Part shown: one piece after another, positions 7,078-14,306 of the stretch | Numbering within the stretch: position 1 is the stretch's first letter | Layout: every line of letters begins with the position of its first letter | Origin: CAYRGG01 sp964423745 | GTDB taxonomy: Bacteria; Pseudomonadota; Gammaproteobacteria; Competibacterales; Competibacteraceae | Assembly (NCBI GenBank): GCA_964423745.1 | Contig: CAYRGG010000078.1 | Span: forward strand, 1 to 15,244 | DNA: 15,244 nt | Direction of reading: 5' to 3' | The notes under the pieces: model-generated | Told to the model about the DNA's origin: nothing | The model's database searches: none | The model's input: the letters and a program-made list of their open reading frames with translations, nothing else | Program-made: the position numbers and the translations under genes

Positions 7078-7104
7078 TTATCGGCCGCACAGCAAAAAAC
7101 TTTA
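7078..7104 (-). promoter_or_regulatory. Sigma-28 (FliA) promoter for flgM-flgN-pomA-pomB-PilZ
   Basis: On the minus strand, TAAAGTTT (7097-7104), an 11-base spacer (7086-7096) and GCCGATAA (7078-7085) match the flagellar sigma-28 consensus at every position. It sits 9 bp after the flgA stop codon and about 50 bp before the flgM ATG. It places flgM and the four genes behind it in the late flagellar class. Confidence 0.93.
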
Positions 7105-7113
7105 ATGATTTAT

Positions 7114-7818
7114 TTACGGATTAACTTGAACCCGCCGAGTAGCCACCACTTCCCCTTCAATGATCCGCTCAGAGGTTTCGTTGCGCACCCGCACATACTC
7201 TCCTTGGGCACCGTCCCGTAGGGCAGTACCGCTAGCGGTAACCTGCATTCCGCCATGGTTAACCACAATCGTCACCCGATCGCCACGGTTTACCAGCTTT
7301 GGTGCTTCCAATGCTCGTGGCGGAATTGCTGCCTGTTCCCGCAAGGAGCGCCGTAGGCGCTTGCCAATCAAACGAGTTGCATCGGTTTCATAACCAGCGG
7401 GTAATGTGGTGAGATCTCGTCTTTCAGTCCTCAAATCCCCTTGGCTTAGCAGGGTGCCTCGGGGCAAGAAACGATTAGCCACCCATACATCGCCAAAGGC
7501 GCGAACCCGAGCACGTAAATAAACGGTCCACGATTTTGAACCCGGACAACGTACCCCTACCGAAGTATTACCCATGGCGCGTGAGCCCGTGGCCAGAAAT
7601 GCCTCAAGTTGTGTGTCGCAATTAGCCAAGCGTAAACGCGAGTCTAGGGGACTCACATGAATCTCTAACCCCTCGGTATTATCACTCTGTAAATCCAGCA
7701 GAAACGCCTCCACATGTTGTTGAATAGCGGCTAATGATTGAACTGTTTCTGCCATCAGTACAGCAGGCATCAACAACAATCCGAAACAAAAACCTTTAAT
7801 CATGTGAGCAAGACCCAT
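7114..7818 (-). CDS. flgA: Flagellar P-ring assembly chaperone FlgA
   Basis: The 234-residue product starts with a signal peptide (cleavage near VLMA-ET, about residue 23) and is periplasmic. The N-terminal domain contains the FlgA Cys pair (in LANCD and GVRCPG). A SAF-type domain (about 108-170, GDVWVANRFLPRGTLLSQGDL) follows, with a beta-rich C-terminal domain (NRGDRVTIVVNHGGMQV, then GEYVRVRN). FlgA helps FlgI assemble into the P ring around the rod; flgI lies in the divergent operon of this window. A second ATG at 7803 gives a slightly shorter signal peptide and is also plausible. Transcription is predicted from the sigma-54 promoter at 7887-7902. Confidence 0.93.
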   Translation of the reverse strand: MGLAHMIKGFCFGLLLMPAVLMAETVQSLAAIQQHVEAFLLDLQSDNTEGLEIHVSPLDSRLRLANCDTQLEAFLATGSRAMGNTSVGVRCPGSKSWTVYLRARVRAFGDVWVANRFLPRGTLLSQGDLRTERRDLTTLPAGYETDATRLIGKRLRRSLREQAAIPPRALEAPKLVNRGDRVTIVVNHGGMQVTASGTALRDGAQGEYVRVRNETSERIIEGEVVATRRVQVNP

Positions 7819-7886
7819 TAGCTCATCCCATGTTGCCGTGGATAGGCGTCAAAATTACCTCATGACGAATTACTATCAACAGTCAA

Positions 7887-7902
7887 AGCAAATCGTGTAC
7901 CA
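7887..7902 (-). promoter_or_regulatory. Sigma-54 promoter for flgA
   Basis: The minus strand reads TGGTAC-N5-TTGCT, with the essential GG and GC dinucleotides exactly 10 bases apart. It differs from the usual TGGCAC-N5-TTGCA/T at one position of the -24 element. The start site would fall near 7876, giving a leader of about 58 bases before the flgA ATG. The activator is presumably a FleQ/FlrC-type protein, which is not encoded here. Confidence 0.8.
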
Positions 7903-7949
7903 GCAAGTTCGGTAAGGCGGGCAATTCGTTGCCTACCTACCCCTGGTGA

Positions 7950-8025
7950 GTAGCCCGGATGAAGTAAAACGAAATCCGGGGAACTCGATGTTGCCCCGGA
8001 TTCCACTTCGTTACATCCAGGCTAC
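7950..8025. repeat. 76-bp imperfect palindromic repeat (REP/MITE-like)
   Basis: Two 32-base arms, 7950-7981 and 7994-8025, are inverted copies matching at 24 of 32 positions around a 12-base loop. The outer ends (GTAGCCCGGATG facing CATCCAGGCTAC) and inner ends (AATCCGGGG facing CCCCGGATT) match best. This looks like the GTAGCCCGGATG-type palindromes that I recall as dispersed, non-coding repeats in many gammaproteobacterial genomes. No coding function is suggested; the open frame over it (7946-8134) is a by-product. Confidence 0.8.
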
Positions 8026-8029
8026 AAAA

Positions 8030-8045
8030 TGGCACTTCTTTTGCA
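8030..8045 (+). promoter_or_regulatory. Sigma-54 promoter for the flgB operon
   Basis: TGGCAC (8030-8035), five bases, then TTGCA (8041-8045) match the sigma-54 consensus, with GG and GC separated by 10 bases. The start site would be near 8056, leaving a leader of roughly 100 bases before flgB. The leader holds an orphan GAGGAGG near 8093 with no usable start codon behind it. This should drive flgBCDEFGHI, the SPOR gene and flgJ. Confidence 0.9.
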
Positions 8046-8154
8046 GAAAGTTACCCATACAACGCTATTTCGCCGAGTTTCTGACGTTTTCTGAGGAGGT
8101 CGTCATTCATAAGTTTACGGCGTTAAGGAATTAAGTATTAAGGAGTTATCCAGC

Positions 8155-8541
8155 ATGCAAATGCGTTTCGATAAAGTTTTAGGCATCCACGAACAGGCAT
8201 TAAAAGTGCGAGCCCAACGGGCCGAAGTCATTGCTGCCAATTTGGCCAATGCCGATACCCCTGGTTATCTGGCTAAAGATCTGGATTTTAAAGCGGTACT
8301 AGCCAGCGCCCAGGGGAATGGACCCATGGAAACCACCCATGCGTCCCATTTTCAGACTGGAGGCGGCGCCTCCGGTGACGTGTTATACCGTACGCCGACT
8401 CAGCCTGCCATCGATGGTAACACCGTGGAAGAACAGCGAGAAGTGGCTGCCTTTTCCACCAATGCCTTAGAGTATCAAGCCAGTTTGCGTCTGCTGACGG
8501 GACGTATAAAAGGAATTTACAGCGCACTTCGAGGAGAGTAA
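8155..8541 (+). CDS. flgB: Flagellar proximal rod protein FlgB
   Basis: This 128-residue protein of the rod/hook axial family has the N-terminal motif AANLANADTPGY (about residues 27-38) and a C-terminal helix with the family pattern NALEYQASLRLL. FlgB forms part of the proximal rod that connects the MS ring and export gate to the rest of the rod, and is exported by the flagellar type III system without a cleaved signal. AAGGAG at 8140-8145 lies nine bases before the ATG, which favours it over the ATG two codons later. It is the first gene of the long flg operon. No cheV/cheR genes lie between flgA and flgB, unlike in Vibrio and some other polar-flagellate species. Confidence 0.95.
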   Translation: MQMRFDKVLGIHEQALKVRAQRAEVIAANLANADTPGYLAKDLDFKAVLASAQGNGPMETTHASHFQTGGGASGDVLYRTPTQPAIDGNTVEEQREVAAFSTNALEYQASLRLLTGRIKGIYSALRGE

Positions 8542-8543
8542 CC

Positions 8544-8951
8544 ATGTCCCTAATGAAAGTTTTTGATATTGCGGGTTCCGCGTTAGGCGCCCAAACGGTT
8601 CGTTTGAATACCACAGCCAGTAATTTAGCCAATGCCAATAGCGCCAGCAGCAGCACCGATGAAACCTATCGGGCTCGCCAGCCGGTTTTCGCCACTCTCA
8701 TGGATGAGTCCAACGACGCAGTGGCAGGTGTCGAAGTGGCCGGTATTGTAGAAAGTCAAGAGCCGCTACGGCGTAACTATCAACCAGGTCATCCCTTGGC
8801 GGACGAAGAGGGTTATGTGCTAATGCCCAATGTTAACCCGGTGGAGGAAATGGCTAATATGATCTCGGCCTCCCAAGCCTACCAGAACAATGTGGAAGTG
8901 ATGAACAGCTCCAAGCAGATGCTGTTACGCACCCTGTCTTTAGGTGAGTAA
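8544..8951 (+). CDS. flgC: Flagellar proximal rod protein FlgC
   Basis: The product is 135 residues, the normal length for FlgC. The N-terminus carries TASNLANANSASSS, with the STDETYRARQPVF continuation typical of FlgC. The C-terminus, NPVEEMANMISASQAYQNNVEVMNSSKQM, forms the second half of the coiled D0 domain. With FlgB and FlgF it builds the proximal rod. GAGGAG (8531-8536) lies inside the end of flgB, whose stop is two bases before this ATG, so the genes are tightly coupled. Confidence 0.96.
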   Translation: MSLMKVFDIAGSALGAQTVRLNTTASNLANANSASSSTDETYRARQPVFATLMDESNDAVAGVEVAGIVESQEPLRRNYQPGHPLADEEGYVLMPNVNPVEEMANMISASQAYQNNVEVMNSSKQMLLRTLSLGE

Positions 8952-8985
8952 CAGTACACAGAACAGGGAACCAGTGCAGGTAGCC

Positions 8986-9660
8986 ATGAACACCATTCAA
9001 AACACAGAACTTTTAAATGAATTAAACGCGGGCTTGCAGCCTAAGTCCAAAGATCCCAGTGATGAGCTGGGGCAAGAACAGTTCTTGGAATTGATGATTG
9101 CGCAATTGAAAAACCAAGACCCTACCAAACCTATGGATGGCCAAGAGTATCTGGGGCAGTTAGCTCAGTTTAGTACGGTACAGGGTTTGCAAGAGCTAAA
9201 TACGGCGGTTCAAGATTTAGCCCAGCATGTACAGTCCACCAGTGCGTTGCAGGCGTCTAGCCTGGTGAACCAAAACGTGTTGGTTGCCAGTGATGAAGGC
9301 TATCTTGGTGAGGCTGAGCCTCTCCAGGGCGCCGTAAAGCTGACTGAAAACGTCAAGGATTTGACCATTGGCATCTACGACAGCAGCGGCCAAGAAGTGC
9401 GTCGTTTGGCTTTAGGCGATCGGTCAATGGGCGATGTGAGCTTTAGCTGGGACGGTCTAGATACCCGGGGTGTGCAAAGACCGATGGGTACTTATCAAAT
9501 TAAAGCCGAAGGTATCGTAGACGGTCAAGCCAGCAATTTTGCAACGCAGCTACAGGCCCGGGTGGAAAGCGTCACCTTAGGACAAGGCGGTCAGGGTGTG
9601 ACCCTTAATCTGGCTGGTCTTGGTGGTCGCAACTTAAGCGACGTTCAAGCAATTTTTTAA
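8986..9660 (+). CDS. flgD: Flagellar hook cap / assembly protein FlgD
   Basis: From the ATG at 8986 the product has 224 residues. The N-terminal part holds the conserved FlgD block LGQEQFLELMIAQLKNQDP followed by GQEYLGQLAQFSTVQGL, needed for export and cap function. The C-terminal half is a beta-rich FlgD Ig/Tudor-type region, with SWDGLDTRG and GTYQIKAEG. FlgD caps the growing hook and is lost when the hook is finished. A GTG at 8944 would add 14 residues and overlap the end of flgC by 8 bp; the ATG at 8986, with AGG just upstream, looks better, but both remain possible. A 55-bp gap follows before flgE, with no promoter I recognise. Confidence 0.93.
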   Translation: MNTIQNTELLNELNAGLQPKSKDPSDELGQEQFLELMIAQLKNQDPTKPMDGQEYLGQLAQFSTVQGLQELNTAVQDLAQHVQSTSALQASSLVNQNVLVASDEGYLGEAEPLQGAVKLTENVKDLTIGIYDSSGQEVRRLALGDRSMGDVSFSWDGLDTRGVQRPMGTYQIKAEGIVDGQASNFATQLQARVESVTLGQGGQGVTLNLAGLGGRNLSDVQAIF

Positions 9661-9715
9661 GTTACAGGATTTACAAATTTATTAGTTTAGTTTAGGTAGA
9701 CAAGGAGAACTTGAT

Positions 9716-10918
9716 ATGTCATTTCGTACAGCTGTTACCGGTTTGAATGCCGCCACCTCTGATCTTGGGGTGATCTCTAACAACATCGCTAATAGCAATA
9801 CCACCGGGTTTAAATCATCTCGGGCGGAATTCGCCGACCTCTTTTACAACGCAACATCTGTCGGCAGCGGTACTAAGCTATCGGGGGTTAATCAGCAGTT
9901 TTCCCAGGGTTCTCTCACAGATACAGGTAACCCACTAGATATGGCCGTCAGTGGGGAGGGTTTTTTCCGGTTGAACGACAATGGCACTAATGTCTACAGC
10001 CGAGCAGGTACCTTTGGTGTGGATCGCGAAGGCTACATCGTGAACCGCCAGGGTATGAATTTAACCGGTCGTCTTGCCGATAACAATGGCAATGTCGGTA
10101 ACGAAATCGGAAATTTGCAATTAAAAAATACACCTTTAGATCCCCAGGCCACCTCGCAGGTCGAGTTTGGATTGAATTTGGCCGCCGATGCTCCGGCCAT
10201 CGACAGTACATTGTTTCCCTTCGATGCCACTAATTCAGATACCTATAATTATTCCACGTCTATCGCGGTCAATGATAGCCAGGGTATTAGCCATACCCTA
10301 AGCGCTTATTTTGTCAAACCCGATGCCGCCGCCAACGACTGGACCGTAAATTTTACCCTCGATGGCACAGCATTACCGGGCCCGAATACCTTGAGTTTTA
10401 ATCAGGCCGGTGCCATTGATCCCGCTACTGCCACCATTAATATCCCAGGTGTCAATCCTGGTAATGCGGCTGCGGATTTGGATTTAACCTTGGATTTTAA
10501 TGACACCACCCAATTTGGCGGTCAATTTAGCACCCAGGATTTAATTCAGGATGGTTCCGCTAGTGGTAGCTTAACCGGTGTTGAAGTGGGTGATGATGGT
10601 ACCGTGTTTGGTCGTTATAGCAACGGTCAAGCCCGCGCCATGGGTCAGGTGGTGCTCGCCAACTTTAGCAACACGGAAGGTTTAACCCCCATCGGTGACA
10701 CCGGTTGGGCAGAGTCTTTTGCCTCGGGTTCGCCCCTTGTGGATGCCCCCGGCACCGGCAAACTGGGCTTAATAACCGCCGCCGCTTTAGAAAGTTCCAA
10801 TGTGGATATCACTAAAGAGCTAGTAGGCATGATCAATGCGCAGCGTAATTTCCAGGCTAATGCTCAGGTGATCAGCACCAACGACCAGATGAGTCAGACC
10901 CTGTTGAATATGCGTTAA
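9716..10918 (+). CDS. flgE: Flagellar hook protein FlgE
   Basis: The product is 400 residues, normal for a gammaproteobacterial hook protein. It has the axial N-terminal motif SNNIANSNTTGFKSSRAEF (about 21-39), the DMAVSGEGFF signature (about 79-88), a variable middle region rich in Asp, Asn and Thr, and the C-terminal ESSNVDITKELVGMINAQRNFQ helix. FlgE polymerises into the flexible hook joining rod and filament. AAGGAG (9702-9707) lies eight bases before the ATG. The variable middle corresponds to the surface-exposed hook domains. Confidence 0.96.
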   Translation: MSFRTAVTGLNAATSDLGVISNNIANSNTTGFKSSRAEFADLFYNATSVGSGTKLSGVNQQFSQGSLTDTGNPLDMAVSGEGFFRLNDNGTNVYSRAGTFGVDREGYIVNRQGMNLTGRLADNNGNVGNEIGNLQLKNTPLDPQATSQVEFGLNLAADAPAIDSTLFPFDATNSDTYNYSTSIAVNDSQGISHTLSAYFVKPDAAANDWTVNFTLDGTALPGPNTLSFNQAGAIDPATATINIPGVNPGNAAADLDLTLDFNDTTQFGGQFSTQDLIQDGSASGSLTGVEVGDDGTVFGRYSNGQARAMGQVVLANFSNTEGLTPIGDTGWAESFASGSPLVDAPGTGKLGLITAAALESSNVDITKELVGMINAQRNFQANAQVISTNDQMSQTLLNMR

Positions 10919-10936
10919 TAGTTGAAGGAGTAGTGC

Positions 10937-11677
10937 ATGGATCGCATGTTATATGTGGCTATGACGGGCGCACGGCAAGTTTTGCATGCCCAGTCGGTCA
11001 ATAATAATAACCTAGCCAATGCGGATACCACGGGCTTTCGCCAAGATTTGGCCGCAGCCCGGAGTATGCCGGTGTTTGGTGAGGGTCACCCGAGTCGGGT
11101 CTATGCCATGACCGAACGGGCGGGTGTCGACACCAGTGCGGGTTCGCTTATTACTACGGATCGGGAACTGGACGTGGCAGTGGATGGCGACGGTTGGCTT
11201 GCGGTACAGGCCCCTGATGGCGAAGAAGCCTATACTCGCGCTGGCGATCTCCACATCATCTCAGGGGGTATTCTCACCAACGGCGCGGGACACCCCATCA
11301 TGGGCGAAGGTGGCCCTGTGGCGCTACCGCCAGCCGAAAAAATTGAGATTGGCGCCGATGGCACTATCTCCATCCTCCCCCCCGGCGATCCAGCCGCGGG
11401 TCTGGTGGAAATAGACCGCATTTTGTTGGTCAAGCCCGATCCCGAAACCTTAGAGAAAGGCGCTGATGGTCTAATGCGTTTGCGGGACGGCGAGACAGCG
11501 CCGCCGGATGCCAGTGTGCGTCTAAAAGCGGGCGCCTTAGAAGGCAGTAATGTGGACCCCACGGCAGCGTTGGTCAATATGATCGATCTTTCCCGCCAAT
11601 ACGAGATGCAGATCAAGATGATGAGCGCGGCTAAAGACAATGCCCGCGCCACCCAACAATTATTAAGTTTGGACTAG
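10937..11677 (+). CDS. flgF: Flagellar proximal rod protein FlgF
   Basis: The 246-residue product begins MDRMLYVAMTGARQ, a typical FlgF start. It has NNNLANADTTGFR near residue 25, the DVAVDGDGWLAVQ signature, and a C-terminal LEGSNVDPTAALVNMIDLSRQYEMQIKM helix. It belongs to the proximal rod with FlgB and FlgC. GAAGGAG lies six bases before the ATG, and the gene is 18 bp after flgE. Confidence 0.95.
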   Translation: MDRMLYVAMTGARQVLHAQSVNNNNLANADTTGFRQDLAAARSMPVFGEGHPSRVYAMTERAGVDTSAGSLITTDRELDVAVDGDGWLAVQAPDGEEAYTRAGDLHIISGGILTNGAGHPIMGEGGPVALPPAEKIEIGADGTISILPPGDPAAGLVEIDRILLVKPDPETLEKGADGLMRLRDGETAPPDASVRLKAGALEGSNVDPTAALVNMIDLSRQYEMQIKMMSAAKDNARATQQLLSLD

Positions 11678-11690
11678 GAGAAAATACCTT

Positions 11691-12476
11691 ATGAATCCTG
11701 CCCTATGGATTTCTAAAACCGGCTTGGAAGCACAGCAAACCCGTATGTCGGTGGTTTCTAACAATTTGGCCAATGTCAATACGACCGGATTTAAACGCAG
11801 TCGCGCTGAATTTGAAGATTTACTCTATCAGAATGTGCGCCAAGTGGGCGCTCAATCATCCCAGGATACCCGCTTGCCTTCAGGGCTAATGTTGGGCAAA
11901 GGCGTGCGCACGGTGTCTACGGAAAAGCTTTTTACCCAGGGCAACGTGGTGCAGACCGGTAAAGATTTGGATGTGGCCGTTAACGGTCGGGGTTTTTTTC
12001 AAGTCCTGCTACCGGACGGTAACATGGGCTACACCCGGGCAGGTTCCTTTCAGATGAACAATCAAGGTCAGTTGGTAACTCCCAACGGATATTTGGTGCA
12101 ACCGGAAATTACCGTTCCGCAAACGGCCCAGAGCGTCACTATTGGTAACGACGGCACGGTGACCGCGAAACTGGCTGGGGAAGCGGAACCCAGCCAAATA
12201 GGTACCTTGGAGCTGGTGGATTTTATCAACCCAGCGGGTCTCCAACCCATCGGTGAAAACCTGTATACAGAATCAGCCGCAAGCGGGGCGCCGCAAGCGG
12301 ATATTCCCGGCACCAATGGTCTGGGTGTGCTGGTGCAAGGTGGTTTAGAAAGTTCTAATGTCAATGTGGTGGAAGAGTTGGTCAATATGATCGAAACGCA
12401 ACGGGCCTACGAGATGAACTCCAAAGCCATTTCCACAGTGGATCAAATGTTGCAATACGCTAACAATAACCTCTAG
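11691..12476 (+). CDS. flgG: Flagellar distal rod protein FlgG
   Basis: The product is 261 residues, the conserved FlgG length. It carries SNNLANVNTTGFKRSRAEFEDL near residue 23, the FlgG-specific region with QNVRQVGAQSS, DVAVNGRGFFQV, and the C-terminal ESSNVNVVEELVNMIETQRAYEMNSKAI. FlgG forms the rigid distal rod, which the P and L rings surround; the ring genes flgH and flgI follow. AGGAG overlaps the end of flgF, 10 bases before the ATG. Confidence 0.97.
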   Translation: MNPALWISKTGLEAQQTRMSVVSNNLANVNTTGFKRSRAEFEDLLYQNVRQVGAQSSQDTRLPSGLMLGKGVRTVSTEKLFTQGNVVQTGKDLDVAVNGRGFFQVLLPDGNMGYTRAGSFQMNNQGQLVTPNGYLVQPEITVPQTAQSVTIGNDGTVTAKLAGEAEPSQIGTLELVDFINPAGLQPIGENLYTESAASGAPQADIPGTNGLGVLVQGGLESSNVNVVEELVNMIETQRAYEMNSKAISTVDQMLQYANNNL

Positions 12477-12481
12477 GCGAG

Positions 12482-13162
12482 ATGATGAAAGCGATTATTG
12501 TGTGGATGGTTGTGTTTTTACTGGGTGGTTGCATGACGGTGCCCAATGTCCATCAATTCGAACCCGTGGCGCCCCAAGTGATGGATCAGCCCCAGCCCGT
12601 GGTGCCTGCACCCCCGGCCAATGGGGCGATTTACCAAGCGGGTCACACGCTACGTTTGTTTGAAGACCGCACCGCCCGCCATCCTGGCGATATTCTCACT
12701 GTACGCCTGGTAGAAAACACCAACGCCAGCAAAAGCGCCAACAGCGCGGTGGATAAAGGCAGCAGCACTAGTTTACCGAACCCGCTTTTGTTCGGTGAGT
12801 TGGGCGCCCTGGGTGCTAAGGATTTACAGGTGGAGATCGAAGGTAACCGGGATTTCTCGGGCGGTGGTCAAAGCAATCAGAGCAACAGTCTTAATGGCCA
12901 GATATCCGCTGTGGTGACTCATGTATACCCTAATGGAAATCTAGCCATCCGCGGGGAGAAGATGCTCACCTTAAATCAAGGGGAAGAGTATGTGCAGCTG
13001 GCTGGTATGGTACGGCCCGACGATATCTCCCCCGATAACAGCATACTGTCCACCCAGGTAGCCGACGCCAAGATCACCTATGGCGGCACTGGCGCCATGG
13101 CGGATGCCAATGCAACGGGTTGGTTGCAACGCTTTTTCTTGAGCCCGCTATGGCCTTTTTGA
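12482..13162 (+). CDS. flgH: Flagellar L-ring lipoprotein FlgH
   Basis: The product is 226 residues, with a lipoprotein signal whose lipobox LGGC gives Cys17 as the likely lipidated residue. The mature part contains the FlgH blocks LRLFEDRTARHPGDILTV, LVENTNASKSAN, and near the end NLAIRGEKMLTLNQGEEYVQLAGMVRPDDI. FlgH forms the L ring, the outer-membrane bushing of the basal body. The start is the first of two adjacent ATGs, five bases after the flgG stop; the ribosome binding site (AGGCGAG) is very close to the start, so the second ATG at 12485 is an alternative. Confidence 0.96.
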   Translation: MMKAIIVWMVVFLLGGCMTVPNVHQFEPVAPQVMDQPQPVVPAPPANGAIYQAGHTLRLFEDRTARHPGDILTVRLVENTNASKSANSAVDKGSSTSLPNPLLFGELGALGAKDLQVEIEGNRDFSGGGQSNQSNSLNGQISAVVTHVYPNGNLAIRGEKMLTLNQGEEYVQLAGMVRPDDISPDNSILSTQVADAKITYGGTGAMADANATGWLQRFFLSPLWPF

Positions 13163-13183
13163 TCGGATAAGGAGTTTTATGTG

Positions 13184-14296
13184 ATGCAACAGCGCTGGAT
13201 GTGGGTTATGGGTTGGGCTCTTTTGCTAGGGCTTGGGATAGGGCTACCTGCCCAAGCGGAGCGTATCAAGGATTTAGCCGGTTTAGCCGGGGTGCGCAGC
13301 AATCAACTGGTGGGCTATGGTTTGGTGGTGGGTCTCGATGGCACCGGTGACAAGGTTAATCAAACCCCCTTTGCTGCGCAAAGCCTACGCAATATGCTGG
13401 CGGGTCTCGGTGTTACCTTACCGCCCAATGTGAATCTACAATCAAAAAACATCGCTGCGGTTTCCTTGCAGGCGGATTTGCCGCCTTTTGTCAAACCCGG
13501 ACAAACCATCGACGTGACCGTATCGTCGCTAGGAAACGCCAAGAGTCTGCGGGGTGGCAGTCTGCTCATGGCGCCCCTACGCGGGGCTGATGGTCACGTT
13601 TATGCCATCGCCCAGGGTAATGTAATTGTGGGTGGTTTGGGTGTTGAAGCAGCGGGTTCCAGTATTACCGTTAATGTCCCCAGCAGTGGGCGTATTCCCA
13701 ACGGCGCTACTGTAGAGAGAACCGTCCCTAACAGTTTTTCTACCAACGGTCCCTTGGTACTCAACCTCCATCAGCCAGACTTTACCACTGCCCAGCGGAT
13801 CGCCGAAGCCATCAATCAAACGTTGGGGGTAGGCACGGCTATGCCGCTAGATGCCGCCTCGGTGCAGGTGCAAAGTCCCCGCCACAGTGGTCAACGGGTG
13901 AGTTTTGTGTCGGTGCTAGAGAATCTGACCGTACAGCCTGCGGAAAGCGCCGCAAAGATTATCGTCAATTCGCGCACTGGAACCGTGGTCATCGGCCAAA
14001 ACGTGCAGGTGCAACCCGCCGCCGTCTCCCACGGTAGTTTGACTGTGACCATCGCCGCGGATCCCATCGTCAGTCAACCGCCCCCTTTATCGGGGGGTGC
14101 CACCGCCGTAGTACCCCAGGCGGATATTACGGTGAGTGAAGAGAAAAAACCCATGTTTTTATTTAACCCTGGCGTTGCACTGAATGATATCGTGCGCGCC
14201 GTCAACAACGTGGGCGCAACCCCCAGCGATTTGGTGGCCATCCTTGAGGCCCTTAAAGCTGCGGGCGCCCTACGTGCCGAACTCATTGTGATTTAA
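13184..14296 (+). CDS. flgI: Flagellar P-ring protein FlgI
   Basis: The product has 370 residues, with a signal peptide (cleavage near AQA-E, residue 25). It then shows the highly conserved FlgI start ERIKDLAGLAGVRSNQLVGYGLVVGLDGTGD and long family blocks such as PPNVNLQSKNIAAVSLQADLPPF, ending GALRAELIVI. FlgI assembles as the P ring around the rod at the peptidoglycan layer, helped by FlgA. AAGGAG (13169-13174) is followed by ATG TGA at 13179 and by overlapping GTG (13181) and ATG (13184). I prefer 13184, nine bases from the site; GTG at 13181 would add one residue. Confidence 0.96.
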   Translation: MQQRWMWVMGWALLLGLGIGLPAQAERIKDLAGLAGVRSNQLVGYGLVVGLDGTGDKVNQTPFAAQSLRNMLAGLGVTLPPNVNLQSKNIAAVSLQADLPPFVKPGQTIDVTVSSLGNAKSLRGGSLLMAPLRGADGHVYAIAQGNVIVGGLGVEAAGSSITVNVPSSGRIPNGATVERTVPNSFSTNGPLVLNLHQPDFTTAQRIAEAINQTLGVGTAMPLDAASVQVQSPRHSGQRVSFVSVLENLTVQPAESAAKIIVNSRTGTVVIGQNVQVQPAAVSHGSLTVTIAADPIVSQPPPLSGGATAVVPQADITVSEEKKPMFLFNPGVALNDIVRAVNNVGATPSDLVAILEALKAAGALRAELIVI

Positions 14297-14306
14297 ACAA
14301 AATATT

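Noticed and set aside
8093..8130. Strong GAGGAGG in the flgB leader, possibly for a leader peptide.
   Set aside because: No ATG, GTG or TTG at a usable distance; only an ATT start would be available, giving about nine codons.
7946..8134. 62-codon open frame on the plus strand between flgA and flgB.
   Set aside because: It runs through the palindromic repeat and the sigma-54 promoter and has no protein-like composition.
9661..9715. 55-bp gap before flgE as a possible extra promoter.
   Set aside because: AT-rich, but no sigma-28, sigma-54 or convincing sigma-70 elements are visible.
11230..11652. 140-codon minus-strand open frame opposite flgF.
   Set aside because: It is a shadow of flgF, with low-complexity Ser/Pro/Ala composition and no ribosome binding site.
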